Positions 1 to 8,085 of a stretch of 64,000 bases of DNA are shown here, piece after piece. Location of the stretch: NCBI GenBank assembly GCA_902583445.1, contig CACHVZ010000004.1, positions 36,037 to 100,036 on the forward strand, in the 5' to 3' direction. Position 1 is the stretch's first letter, and each line of letters starts with the position of its first letter. The notes under the pieces are model-generated. The model was given only the letters and a program-made list of their open reading frames with translations, had not been told where the DNA came from and ran no database searches. A program made the translations under genes and the position numbers. The DNA is from an uncultured Bacteroidota bacterium (GTDB lineage Bacteria; Bacteroidota; Bacteroidia; Flavobacteriales; Flavobacteriaceae).

Positions 1-143
1 TCAAATACCTCCCTTTTGGGCCTATAAAGCAGGTAATTCCTTATTTAATTCGTAGAGCAGAGGAAAACACTTCAGTAAAAGGTCAGACTTCGAGAGAACT
101 TCAGCTTATCATGAAGGAACTTAAAAGAAGAAGATCTAATTAA
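1..143 (+). CDS. Proline dehydrogenase, C-terminal end (partial)
   Basis: Only the last 46 codons are in the window; the first complete codon is at 3 and the TAA stop is at 141-143. The residues include KYLPFGPIKQVIPYL, then RRAEENTSVKGQTSRE, which match the extreme C-terminus of Bacteroidota monofunctional proline dehydrogenases (proline to pyrroline-5-carboxylate, FAD-dependent). The arginine pair in the RRAEENTSV stretch corresponds to the conserved substrate-carboxylate-binding region of that family. The gene enters from outside the window on the left and overlaps the end of the convergent DUF4258 gene by 8 bases. The identification rests on a short tail recognised by eye, so it is good but not certain. 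Confidence 0.72.
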   Translation, partial: KYLPFGPIKQVIPYLIRRAEENTSVKGQTSRELQLIMKELKRRRSN

Positions 144-471
144 TCTTTATAGTTGCTTCATTCTCGCAATTAATTACATTTATATTAAAATCTCCTGATT
201 TAATATAATAAACACCACAAGGCTTTTTGTTAGGTTCACTTTTATTAAAGATTACCTTTCCACTATTAAGAATTTCAATTAACTCTTCTTGATTAAAAAA
301 AGCTTCACTCTTTGAATCTATAATTAATTCTTTCGATGTTATATTGTCAATTACACGAGCATTAGGAGCATAATTACAAGATGCTCTTTTACCATTTAGA
401 ATAAAAAACAGAAAAATAATTCCAATAATAAACCCTGTAGAGTAGTAGTATAGTCTTTTTAAAAAATTCAT
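136..471 (-). CDS. DUF4258 domain-containing small membrane-anchored protein
   Basis: The protein has 111 residues. It has one N-terminal hydrophobic segment (about residues 8-27, rich in I, F and L), so it is probably anchored in the inner membrane. A small soluble domain follows with the pattern SCNYAPNARV, then KPCGVYYI, then VINCENEATI, which resembles the DUF4258 family often found next to tsaE and proline dehydrogenase in Flavobacteriia. Three cysteines (in SCNY, KPCG and INCE) are kept. The start ATG overlaps the tsaE stop by 4 bases, so the two genes are probably co-transcribed and translationally coupled. The 3' end overlaps the convergent proline dehydrogenase gene. The molecular function is unknown. 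Confidence 0.75.
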   Translation of the reverse strand: MNFLKRLYYYSTGFIIGIIFLFFILNGKRASCNYAPNARVIDNITSKELIIDSKSEAFFNQEELIEILNSGKVIFNKSEPNKKPCGVYYIKSGDFNINVINCENEATIKIN

Positions 472-875
472 TTTATTTTTTCAAGTATTCTTAAATCACC
501 ATTTTCGATGATATTGAATTTATTATAATCTTCACCAATCATATTCTCAATGATCTCTCCCCATTCTATAAAACATAAATTTCCTGATTCCAGGTATTCA
601 AAGAATCCAATTTCTTCTAACTCCTCAATTTTATTTATTCTATATAAGTCCATATGATATATCAAATCTGTACTTTTAGTTTTATACTCATTAATTATGG
701 AGAATGTAGGACTTGATATATTATCAATTACATTTAGACCTATTAAAATTTGCTTAATTAATGTAGTTTTGCCAGCACCCATTTCCCCACTAATTAAAAC
801 AATTTTATGGTTAAAGTTCTGAGTAACTTTTAATGATATTTCTTTCAGCTGATTTAATTGATATTTAATCTTCAT
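468..875 (-). CDS. tsaE: tRNA threonylcarbamoyladenosine biosynthesis ATPase TsaE
   Basis: The protein has 135 residues, normal for the family. The P-loop GEMGAGKT lies at residues 30-37, followed by SSPTFSIINEY, the typical TsaE stretch, and by HMDLYRI and FIEWGE near the C-terminus. TsaE works with TsaB and TsaD in the cytoplasm to make the t6A37 modification of ANN-decoding tRNAs. It is the first gene of a two-gene minus-strand unit with the DUF4258 protein and is divergent from lpxD across about 50 bases. In other Flavobacteriia the same family is also found near proline dehydrogenase, which supports synteny here. Confidence 0.95.
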   Translation of the reverse strand: MKIKYQLNQLKEISLKVTQNFNHKIVLISGEMGAGKTTLIKQILIGLNVIDNISSPTFSIINEYKTKSTDLIYHMDLYRINKIEELEEIGFFEYLESGNLCFIEWGEIIENMIGEDYNKFNIIENGDLRILEKIK

Positions 876-912
876 AAAAAATATACTAATTTAAGCATTT
901 CACATAATTTTT

Positions 913-920
913 TAATTTTG
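913..920 (+). promoter_or_regulatory. Bacteroidota -7 box (TAnnTTTG) before lpxD
   Basis: TAATTTTG is an exact match to the Bacteroidota -7 consensus TAnnTTTG. It ends only 5 bases before the lpxD ATG at 926, so a start site about 7 bases downstream would give an essentially leaderless mRNA. No clear -33 TTTG box lies at the expected distance. This is a sequence-based inference. Confidence 0.45.
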
Positions 921-925
921 CAGAT

Positions 926-1933
926 ATGAATTTTACAGCTGGGCAGATTGCTGATCAATTGAATGGAACTGTGGTTGGCAACAGAGATGTTGTTATAAAT
1001 ACTTTATCTAAGATAGAAGAGGGAAAAAAAGGCTCTCTTACATTCTTAGCTAATCCAAAGTATACTGAATATATATATTCTACAGATGCCTCTGCTACAA
1101 TTGTATCAAATGATTTTAAACCTACAGAAAAAACAACAACTACACTTATTAAAGTTAAAGACCCATACTCTTCATTTACTAAAATTTTAGAGCTATTTAA
1201 TGATGATAAATCTAAAAAACCTGGAATTAGTGATAAATCAGATATTGATAAATCATCAATTATTTCAAATAGTTCATATGTTGGTTCTTATACAACTATT
1301 GGAAAAAACTCTGTAATTGGTAATGATTGTGTTATTTATAGTCAAGTATTTATAGGAGATAATGTAAAAATTGGAAATAATTGTAAGATTTATCCAGGAA
1401 CAAAAATTTTAAATGATACAACAATTGGTAATAGTTGTATTATACATTCAAGCTGCTCAATTGGTTCTGATGGGTTTGGATTTGCTCCAAACGATGACGG
1501 TACATATAAAAAAATACCTCAGACTGGTAATGTAGTTATTGGAAATAATGTTGAAATTGGTTCTAATTCTACTATTGATAGAGCTACTATTGGGTCAACA
1601 ATCATAAATGATGGTGTAAAACTTGATAATCAGATTCAAATTGCTCATAATGTTGAAATTGGTGAAAACACTGCTATAGCAGCCCAATCAGGTGTCGCCG
1701 GCTCTACAAAAATTGGTAGAAATTGTATGATTGGTGGTCAAGTAGGAATAATTGGTCATTTAAAAATTGGAGATAATGTTAAAATACAAGCTCAAGCTGG
1801 TGTAACATCTGATGTAGAAAGTAATGCTCGAATAACTGGTACTCCTGCAATTTCATATATGAATTATAACAAATCATATATTCACTTTAAGAATTTACCA
1901 GAAATTGTTAAAAAAATAGATAAGAAAGATTAA
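926..1933 (+). CDS. lpxD: UDP-3-O-(3-hydroxyacyl)glucosamine N-acyltransferase LpxD
   Basis: The protein has 335 residues, the usual LpxD length. The N-terminal uridine-binding domain (about residues 1-100, with [14 protein letters not shown]) is followed by a left-handed beta helix of hexapeptide repeats (about 105-310, many I-G-N/D-N turns). The segment [21 protein letters not shown] contains the catalytic-type histidine region. LpxD adds the second hydroxyacyl chain during lipid A synthesis at the cytoplasmic face of the inner membrane. It is first in a seven-gene operon and its TAA overlaps the lpxC-fabZ ATG by one base. A promoter-like TAATTTTG box sits just before the start. Confidence 0.96.
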   Translation: MNFTAGQIADQLNGTVVGNRDVVINTLSKIEEGKKGSLTFLANPKYTEYIYSTDASATIVSNDFKPTEKTTTTLIKVKDPYSSFTKILELFNDDKSKKPGISDKSDIDKSSIISNSSYVGSYTTIGKNSVIGNDCVIYSQVFIGDNVKIGNNCKIYPGTKILNDTTIGNSCIIHSSCSIGSDGFGFAPNDDGTYKKIPQTGNVVIGNNVEIGSNSTIDRATIGSTIINDGVKLDNQIQIAHNVEIGENTAIAAQSGVAGSTKIGRNCMIGGQVGIIGHLKIGDNVKIQAQAGVTSDVESNARITGTPAISYMNYNKSYIHFKNLPEIVKKIDKKD

Positions 1934-3333
1934 TGATTAGAAGAACTGTACCCCAAAAAACTATTTCAAAAGAAACAAAGCTGAGTGGAGTTGGTCTCCA
2001 TACTGGTGAACATGTTAATATAACATTTAAACCAGCTCCAGCTGATACAGGATTAGTGTTTGTCAGAGAGGATATTAAAGGGGACAATCTTATAAACGCT
2101 CATATTAAATATATATCCAATACTGATAGAGGTACAAATCTAGATAATGGTGCATTTAGAATCCATACGTGTGAACATGTTTTAGCTGCTATTACTGGTC
2201 TAGAAATAGATAACTGTTATATATGCCTTGATGGTCCTGAGGTTCCAATAATGGATGGCTCTTCAAAATTCTTTATTAATGCCTTAGAAGAAGCTAAAAT
2301 TGTTGAACAGAATGTATTAAGAGAGGAATTTTTTCCATCAGAATCAATTACATACGAATGTGAAGATTCTGGTAGTAAAATCTCAATTATACCAGATGAT
2401 AATTATAAGGTAAATACAATAGTTGATTATAAAACTAAAGTTTTAGGTGAGCAAGAGGCATCAATCAATCATATTAGTGAGTTTAAAAAAGAGATTTCAT
2501 CAGCAAGAACTTTTAGTTTTCTTCATGAACTAGAAACATTGCTTGAAAATGGTTTAATTAAAGGTGGTGATCTAAACAACGCAATAGTATACGTAGATAA
2601 ACCTTTAGCAGAGAGTAATATGGATATATTAAAGAAGGCTTTTAATAAAGATTCTATATCTGTTACACCTAATGGTATTTTAGACAACTTGAATCTTCAT
2701 TATCCTAATGAAGCAGCAAGACATAAATTATTAGATGTAATTGGAGATTTGGCTTTAATTGGAATGAAAATTAGAGGAAAAATTATAGCTGAAAAACCAG
2801 GTCATTCAATAAATGCTAAATTTGCAGAAAAAGTCTCTGAAGTGATTAAATCGGATAGAAAGAATACATTACCCAAAATTGATTTTAATAAAAAGTCATT
2901 AATGGACTCTAATCAAATTATGAAGGTTATTCCTCATCGTCCTCCGTTTTTATTAATTGATGAGGTTCTTGAGATATCTGAATCTCATGTAATAGGTTTA
3001 AGAAGGGTAGAGAAAAATGAATCATGGGTAGAAGGACATTTTCCTGGTGCACCAGTAATGCCTGGTGTACTTCAGGTTGAGTTCATGGCTCAGGCTGGTG
3101 GAGTACTAGTACTTAACACAGTTCCTGATCCTGAGAACTATTTAACATTTTTTATGAAGATGGATAAGTGTAAGTTTAAGAACCCTGTTGTCCCTGGAGA
3201 TACTCTTATTTGTAAACTAGAACTTATATCTCCAATCAGAAGAGGAATTATTCATATGTTTGGACAATCATTTGTTGGAGATGAAGTAAAAAGTGAGGGA
3301 GAGTTTATGGCAAAAATTATTAAAAAGACATAA
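1933..3333 (+). CDS. lpxC-fabZ: Bifunctional UDP-3-O-acyl-N-acetylglucosamine deacetylase / 3-hydroxyacyl-ACP dehydratase (LpxC-FabZ fusion)
   Basis: The protein has 466 residues and two enzyme domains. Residues 1-305 are LpxC: the zinc-site HTCEHV motif (His78, His82 region) and His264/Asp268 in HKLLDVIGD match the Zn-deacetylase ligands, and PGHS near residue 291 supplies the catalytic histidine region. Residues about 320-466 are FabZ, a hotdog dehydratase, with HRPPFLLID at 335-343, His369 in EGHFPG and Glu383 as the catalytic pair. LpxC does the committed step of lipid A synthesis and FabZ dehydrates 3-hydroxyacyl-ACP for fatty acids, so the two compete for the hydroxyacyl-ACP pool. The fusion is well known in Bacteroidota. 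It sits between lpxD and lpxA with 1- and 2-base junctions. Confidence 0.97.
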   Translation: MIRRTVPQKTISKETKLSGVGLHTGEHVNITFKPAPADTGLVFVREDIKGDNLINAHIKYISNTDRGTNLDNGAFRIHTCEHVLAAITGLEIDNCYICLDGPEVPIMDGSSKFFINALEEAKIVEQNVLREEFFPSESITYECEDSGSKISIIPDDNYKVNTIVDYKTKVLGEQEASINHISEFKKEISSARTFSFLHELETLLENGLIKGGDLNNAIVYVDKPLAESNMDILKKAFNKDSISVTPNGILDNLNLHYPNEAARHKLLDVIGDLALIGMKIRGKIIAEKPGHSINAKFAEKVSEVIKSDRKNTLPKIDFNKKSLMDSNQIMKVIPHRPPFLLIDEVLEISESHVIGLRRVEKNESWVEGHFPGAPVMPGVLQVEFMAQAGGVLVLNTVPDPENYLTFFMKMDKCKFKNPVVPGDTLICKLELISPIRRGIIHMFGQSFVGDEVKSEGEFMAKIIKKT

Positions 3334-3335
3334 TT

Positions 3336-4121
3336 ATGAATCAACCTTTAGCTTATGTTCACCCTGGAGCAAAAATTGCTAAAAATGTTGTTGTAGAGCC
3401 ATTCGCAACAATTAGCAGTGATGTTGAAATTGGAGAAGGAACCTGGGTAGGTTCTAATGTTACCATAATGGAAGGCGCAAGGATTGGTAAAAATTGTAAT
3501 ATTTGTCCTGGAGCAGTAATTTCAGGTGTGCCACAAGATTTAAAATTTGAAGGAGAAGATTCACTTTGTGAAATTGGAGATAATACAACTATAAGGGAGT
3601 GTGTTACTATTAACAGAGGAACAAAAGATAGAGGAACAACCAAGATTGGTTCTGATTGTTTAATTATGGCTTATTCACATGTTGCTCATGATTGTTATGT
3701 TGGGGATAATTGTATTTTCTCCAATAGTTCAACATTAGCTGGACACATCACTGTAGGTGATTATGTTATTCTTTCAGGATTTGTTGCAGTACATCAATTT
3801 TGTAAGATAGGATCACATGCATTTATAGCAGGTGGATCATTAGTTAGAAAAGATGTACCTCCATTTGTTAAAGCTGCAAGAGAACCATTATCATATGTTG
3901 GAATTAATTCTGTTGGATTAAGAAGAAGAGGATTCACAAGTGCAAAAGTTCAAGAAATTCAGAATGTTTACAGAATTCTTTATCAAAAGAAATACAATAA
4001 TACTCAGGCTATGGAAATTATTCAAGCTGAGTTAAACGCAACACCAGAAAGAGATGAAATTATTCAATTTATAGAAAACTCTCAACGTGGAATTATGAAA
4101 GGTTACTTTCAAAAAAACTAA
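3336..4121 (+). CDS. lpxA: Acyl-[ACP]-UDP-N-acetylglucosamine O-acyltransferase LpxA
   Basis: The protein has 261 residues, normal for LpxA. It is a left-handed beta helix of hexapeptide repeats (residues about 5-185) followed by an alpha-helical C-terminal domain (about 190-261) that makes the trimer. The motif AYSHVAHDC at 112-120 holds the two conserved histidines (His115, His118), equivalent to the E. coli catalytic His125 region; ISGVPQDLKF and HQFCKIGSHAFI are also typical. LpxA transfers the first 3-hydroxyacyl chain to UDP-GlcNAc, the first step of lipid A synthesis. It lies 2 bases after lpxC-fabZ and 3 bases before efp. Confidence 0.97.
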   Translation: MNQPLAYVHPGAKIAKNVVVEPFATISSDVEIGEGTWVGSNVTIMEGARIGKNCNICPGAVISGVPQDLKFEGEDSLCEIGDNTTIRECVTINRGTKDRGTTKIGSDCLIMAYSHVAHDCYVGDNCIFSNSSTLAGHITVGDYVILSGFVAVHQFCKIGSHAFIAGGSLVRKDVPPFVKAAREPLSYVGINSVGLRRRGFTSAKVQEIQNVYRILYQKKYNNTQAMEIIQAELNATPERDEIIQFIENSQRGIMKGYFQKN

Positions 4122-4124
4122 TTT

Positions 4125-4688
4125 ATGGCAAGCACTAGTGATATTAGAAAAGGTCTTTGTATCAAATACAACCATGATATTTTCAAAGTAATTGAATTCC
4201 TTCATGTAAAACCTGGAAAGGGTCCAGCATTTGTTAGAACAAAGCTTAAAAGTGTTACAAATGGAAAAGTTATTGATAATACATTTCCTTCAGGGCACAA
4301 AATAGATGAAGTCAAAGTAATGACAAGTCAATACCAATTTTTATACAATGACTCTGATTATTATTATTTCATGAATAATGATGATTATAATCAGATTACT
4401 ATTGAAAAGTCAAAAATAGACTATCCAGATTTACTTAAAGAAGGTGAGAATGTTACTATTATAATTAATACTGAGGATAATAATCCACTATCAGTTGACA
4501 TGCCATTAAATGTTACTCTACAAGTAACTCATACTGAGCCAGGGGTTAAAGGAAATACTGCAACAAATGCTACTAAACCTGCTACATTAGAAACAGGTGC
4601 AATTGTAAATGTACCATTGTTCATAAATGAAGGAGACAAGGTGAAAATTGATACTGAAAAAGGTCAGTATCTCGAAAGAATAAAATAA
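4125..4688 (+). CDS. efp: Translation elongation factor P
   Basis: The protein has 187 residues with the three EF-P domains: the N-terminal KOW-like domain and two OB-like domains. The tip loop KPGKGPAFVR carries Lys32, the position that is modified in other bacteria. The C-terminal part contains the ATLETGAIVNVPLFIN stretch typical of the third domain. EF-P relieves ribosome stalling at polyproline. No lysine-modifying enzyme (EpmA/EpmB) or rhamnosyltransferase EarP is visible nearby, so the modification state cannot be read from this window. Its place between lpxA and sucD is a conserved Flavobacteriia arrangement. Confidence 0.97.
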   Translation: MASTSDIRKGLCIKYNHDIFKVIEFLHVKPGKGPAFVRTKLKSVTNGKVIDNTFPSGHKIDEVKVMTSQYQFLYNDSDYYYFMNNDDYNQITIEKSKIDYPDLLKEGENVTIIINTEDNNPLSVDMPLNVTLQVTHTEPGVKGNTATNATKPATLETGAIVNVPLFINEGDKVKIDTEKGQYLERIK

Positions 4689-4705
4689 ATTTGTCAAAAA
4701 AATAA

Positions 4706-5578
4706 ATGAGCATTATAGTCAACAAGGACTCTAAAGTTTTAGTTCAAGGATTTACCGGTAGTGAGGGTACTTTTCACTCTGAACAAATGATTGAATATGG
4801 GACAAATGTTGTGTGTGGTGTTACTCCAGGTAAAGGAGCCTCAACACATTTAAATAAGCCAGTATATAATAGTGTACAAGAGGCAATTATTAATGAAGAT
4901 ATTAATACATCTATAATTTTTGTACCTCCTGCATTTGCTGCTGACGCTATAATGGAAGCAGCTGAATCTGGTATCAAGACTATTGTAGCGATAACTGAAG
5001 GAATTCCTGTTTCAGATATGACTAAAGTTTTATCTTATATAAAGGAAAAAAATGTAAGACTTATTGGGCCTAATTGTCCAGGAATTATAACACCCGAAGA
5101 AGCAAAAATTGGTATTATGCCAGGGTTTGTTTTCCAAAAGGGAAATATTGGAATTGTTTCAAAGTCCGGTACATTAACTTATGAGGCTGCTGATCAGGTT
5201 GTAAAAGCTGGTTATGGAATTTCAACTGCTATTGGAGTAGGGGGAGATCCTATTATTGGAACTACTTTGCTAGATTCAATTCAGCTTTTTATGAATGATG
5301 AAAACACAGATCTAATCGTATTAATTGGTGAGATTGGTGGTCAATTAGAAATTGATGCTGCTAAATGGGTAGCAGAAAATGGAAATAAAAAACCAGTTGT
5401 TGGATTCATTGCTGGTGAAACTGCTCCTAAGGGTAGAAAAATGGGTCACGCAGGCGCGATTATTGGAGGCAAAGATGATACTGCAACAGCTAAAAAGAGA
5501 ATAATGAGAGAATCTGGTATTTCTGTTGTAGATTCTCCTGCTGATATTGGAAAAACTGTAAAACAAATTTTAAACTAA
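4706..5578 (+). CDS. sucD: Succinyl-CoA ligase (ADP-forming) subunit alpha
   Basis: The protein has 290 residues, normal for SucD. The N-terminal CoA-binding Rossmann domain (QGFTGSEGTFHSEQMIEYG) is followed by the ligase domain with GHAGAIIGG; His248 in that motif is the phosphohistidine. SucD with SucC makes succinate and ATP from succinyl-CoA in the TCA cycle. The beta-subunit gene sucC is not in this window, so the two subunits are encoded apart. The stop overlaps the fabG ATG by one base. Confidence 0.96.
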   Translation: MSIIVNKDSKVLVQGFTGSEGTFHSEQMIEYGTNVVCGVTPGKGASTHLNKPVYNSVQEAIINEDINTSIIFVPPAFAADAIMEAAESGIKTIVAITEGIPVSDMTKVLSYIKEKNVRLIGPNCPGIITPEEAKIGIMPGFVFQKGNIGIVSKSGTLTYEAADQVVKAGYGISTAIGVGGDPIIGTTLLDSIQLFMNDENTDLIVLIGEIGGQLEIDAAKWVAENGNKKPVVGFIAGETAPKGRKMGHAGAIIGGKDDTATAKKRIMRESGISVVDSPADIGKTVKQILN

Positions 5579-6324
5579 TGAAGTTGTTAGATTCTAAGGT
5601 TGCGATTGTTACTGGAGGTAGTAGGGGAATAGGTAAAGCTATTTGCAAGTCTTTTGCTGAAAATGGCTGTAATGTTGCATTTACATACAATAACTCAAAA
5701 GAGTCTGCTGAAAATTTAGAAAATGAACTTAACTCTTTAGGAATTAAATCAAAGGCTTATAAAAGTGATGCTTCAAATCACGATGATGCTCTTAAGCTTA
5801 TTGATGATGTTTTGAGTGATTTTGAAAAAATTGATATTCTTGTAAATAATGCTGGAATAAAGAAAGACAACCTTCTAATGAGAATGGAAAAAGATGATTT
5901 TGATACTGTTATTAATACTAATCTTTCATCAGTTTTTAATTTAACTAAAGCATCTATAAAAACATTCCTAAAACAAAGGAGTGGTTCTATTATAAACATT
6001 AGTTCAGTTGTTGGTGTTAAAGGAAATGCAGGACAATCAAACTATTCAGCCTCAAAAGCTGGAATTATTGGTTTCTCCAAGTCAGTAGCACTAGAATTGG
6101 GATCAAGAAATATCAGAAGTAATGTTATTGCTCCAGGATTTATTGAAACTGATATGACAGTCTCTCTTCCAGAAGATGTAATTAAGTCCTGGAAAGAAAG
6201 CATACCACTAAAAAGAGGTGGTAATCCAAGTGATGTTGGAAATGCATGTGTTTTTCTAGCATCTGATTTATCCAGTTATATAACTGGTCAAGTTCTCCAT
6301 GTTGATGGAGGAATGTTAACTTAA
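5578..6324 (+). CDS. fabG: 3-oxoacyl-[ACP] reductase FabG (SDR family)
   Basis: The protein has 248 residues. The NADPH-binding TGGSRGIG motif is at residues 12-19, NNAG at about 90-93, and the catalytic triad is Ser143, Tyr156 and Lys160 (spacing Ser+13, Tyr+4 as in FabG). The C-terminus GQVLHVDGGM is typical of FabG. The enzyme reduces 3-oxoacyl-ACP in fatty acid elongation, which fits its place downstream of lpxC-fabZ and lpxA in one operon. A different SDR reductase cannot be fully excluded, but the FabG signature and context agree. Confidence 0.92.
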   Translation: MKLLDSKVAIVTGGSRGIGKAICKSFAENGCNVAFTYNNSKESAENLENELNSLGIKSKAYKSDASNHDDALKLIDDVLSDFEKIDILVNNAGIKKDNLLMRMEKDDFDTVINTNLSSVFNLTKASIKTFLKQRSGSIINISSVVGVKGNAGQSNYSASKAGIIGFSKSVALELGSRNIRSNVIAPGFIETDMTVSLPEDVIKSWKESIPLKRGGNPSDVGNACVFLASDLSSYITGQVLHVDGGMLT

Positions 6325-6336
6325 TATATTATTTAA

Positions 6337-7152
6337 ATGAAAAATTTACCAAATGTAGGTTTACCTATTATCTTATTATCATTATTATTGATCGTATTTA
6401 TCTCAAGATCTTCTGTAAACATTGGATCAGGTGAAGCCGGTGTTCTTTTTAGAACACTAGGAGGCGGGGTTGTAACAGATCAACCACCAAAAGGTGAGGG
6501 TTTTAAAATTATTGCTCCATGGAATAGACTAGTTATCTATAATGTAAAACAGCAAGAAGTAATGGAAAGTATGCAGGTATTATCATCTAATGGTCTTGAG
6601 ATCAGTCTAGATGTATCAGTTTTATATCAACCTGTATATGAAGAATTGGGTCTTTTACACCAAACTAAAGGTGAGAATTATCTAAATTCTGTTCTACTTC
6701 CTAATATTAGAGCTGTTGCTAGAAGTGTTGTGGGTAGATATACTCCAGAACAACTTTATTCTACAAAACGTGATGCTATTCAAAACGAAATCTTTGAAGA
6801 AACAAGAGACAACGTTTTAACTCAGCATATTCAACTTAATTCAGTTTTAGTAAGAGATGTAACTCTTCCTACAGCAATTAAGGAAGGTATTGAGAGAAAA
6901 CTTGTTCAAGAGCAAGAAGCTCTTGAGTATGAATTTAGACTTGTTAAAGCAGAACAAGAAGCAGAAAGACAAAGAATTGATGCTGAAGGTAAAGCAAGAG
7001 CAAACAGAATTTTAAGTGCTTCATTAACTGATAGAATTCTTCAAGAAAAGGGTATAGAGGCTACTTTAAAGCTTTCTGAATCCAATAACTCTAAAGTAAT
7101 TGTTATTGGTTCAGGTGAAAATGGTCTTCCAATAATTCTCGGAAATCAGTAA
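6337..7152 (+). CDS. SPFH/prohibitin-family membrane protein
   Basis: The protein has 271 residues. One N-terminal membrane segment (about 8-23, PIILLSLLLIVFI) is followed by an SPFH domain (about 27-190: IGSGEAGVLFRTLGGGV, then ISLDVSVLYQP) and an alanine/glutamate-rich helical stretch (about 190-235, EAERQRIDAEGKARANRI) typical of prohibitin-like proteins that form large rings. Such proteins organise membrane microdomains or modulate proteases such as FtsH; the exact role here cannot be told from sequence. It is the last gene of the lpx operon, 12 bases after fabG, and is followed by two hairpins. Confidence 0.9.
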   Translation: MKNLPNVGLPIILLSLLLIVFISRSSVNIGSGEAGVLFRTLGGGVVTDQPPKGEGFKIIAPWNRLVIYNVKQQEVMESMQVLSSNGLEISLDVSVLYQPVYEELGLLHQTKGENYLNSVLLPNIRAVARSVVGRYTPEQLYSTKRDAIQNEIFEETRDNVLTQHIQLNSVLVRDVTLPTAIKEGIERKLVQEQEALEYEFRLVKAEQEAERQRIDAEGKARANRILSASLTDRILQEKGIEATLKLSESNNSKVIVIGSGENGLPIILGNQ

Positions 7153-7199
7153 GATTTTCTGAACTTCTTTCAAATAATTGAAGGTTTTCAGATAATCTT
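7151..7199 (+). terminator. Long imperfect hairpin right after the SPFH gene stop
   Basis: Bases 7151-7163 (AAGATTTTCTGAA) pair with 7187-7199 (TTCAGATAATCTT) with one internal T-T mismatch, and an inner stem pairs 7167-7173 with 7178-7184. A short run of T follows. It looks like a first, weaker terminator or an mRNA 3'-end stabiliser in front of the stronger hairpin at 7209. Confidence 0.5.
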
Positions 7200-7208
7200 T
7201 TAGAAACT

Positions 7209-7251
7209 AAGTTCATCATTCTTTTTACTAAGTTTGATGAACTTTTTTTTT
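7209..7251 (+). terminator. Rho-independent terminator of the lpxD operon
   Basis: A 10-base stem pairs AAGTTCATCA (7209-7218) with TGATGAACTT (7235-7244). The loop is 16 bases and T continues from 7243 to 7251. It is placed about 60 bases after the last gene of the operon and before the LpxH-like gene. Confidence 0.8.
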
Positions 7252-7319
7252 CTATTAAAGTGCAATTCTTAGCTAAATATTAATTAATAGTTATTTAACA
7301 TATAATATCTACAAAAAAT

Positions 7320-8036
7320 ATAAATTGTAATATCGAAGCTTTATTTATTTCTGATTTACATTTGGGTTCGAGAGGATCGAATCCTTTAAAACTTTACAAT
7401 GTACTCAATAAAAAACCTCCTGATATCATTTTTTTAGTTGGAGATATTATTGATGGGTGGCTTTTAAAGAAAAGATTTTACTGGACAAAAGAGGCAACAG
7501 ATATAATTAGGAAACTACTTGCTTACTCAAATAAGGGCACTAAAATTATTTATATAACAGGAAATCATGATGATTTTTTAAGATCTTATTCGCCAGTAAA
7601 ATTTGGAAATATTGAAATAGTTGATGAATATGAATGGAAAGGGTATTTAATTTCACACGGAGATAAGTATGATGGTGTTGTTCAATTAAAATGGTTGGGG
7701 GTTATTGGAGGATATGGTTATGAAATTGCGATAATGATTGATAGATTTTTAAAAAAAATTGGATATAAAGTATCATTGTCAAAATTTGCAAAAGATAATG
7801 TTAAACAAGCTGTTAAGTTCATTTCTAATTTTGAAAATCAGTTAGCATATCAAGCTTTACAAAGAGGTCTAAAAGGTGTTATATGTGGACATATTCATAA
7901 TCCTGAGATTAAAACAATAACTATAAAAAAAAAGAAAATTGAATATTTAAACTGTGGAGATTGGATAGAAAACAACTCTTATATAGTTTATAAAAAAAAT
8001 AAATTTAGACTTTGTTTTATAAGTGATGAAATTTAA
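7320..8036 (+). CDS. Metallophosphoesterase, UDP-2,3-diacylglucosamine diphosphatase-like (LpxH-type); no standard start codon
   Basis: The metal-site motifs of a calcineurin-like phosphoesterase are all present: DLH (in FISDLHLG, encoded at 7344-7367), GDIID, GNHDD, SHGDKYD and CGHIHNP. The family in Flavobacteriia is annotated as UDP-2,3-diacylglucosamine diphosphatase, which makes lipid X in lipid A synthesis; this fits the lpx operon just upstream. The TTG at 7362 lies inside the DLHLG motif and would remove two metal ligands, so it cannot be the true start. Upstream the frame is open to a stop at 7296-7298, but contains no ATG, GTG or TTG. The best candidate is ATA at 7320 (one transition from ATG), giving about 238 residues. 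The function is well supported; the start is unresolved. Confidence 0.75.
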   Translation: MNCNIEALFISDLHLGSRGSNPLKLYNVLNKKPPDIIFLVGDIIDGWLLKKRFYWTKEATDIIRKLLAYSNKGTKIIYITGNHDDFLRSYSPVKFGNIEIVDEYEWKGYLISHGDKYDGVVQLKWLGVIGGYGYEIAIMIDRFLKKIGYKVSLSKFAKDNVKQAVKFISNFENQLAYQALQRGLKGVICGHIHNPEIKTITIKKKKIEYLNCGDWIENNSYIVYKKNKFRLCFISDEI

Positions 8037-8085
8037 AAAGTTTAGTATCTCTGGATTTTTATTTTTAAATAATATATAACAATAT

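Noticed and set aside
3359..3643. Minus-strand 94-residue ORF inside lpxA
   Set aside because: It is a shadow of lpxA on the other strand, with no recognisable motif.
7362..8036. LpxH-like gene starting at TTG 7362
   Set aside because: That start lies inside the DLHLG metal motif, so the product would lack two metal ligands; the coding signal extends upstream.
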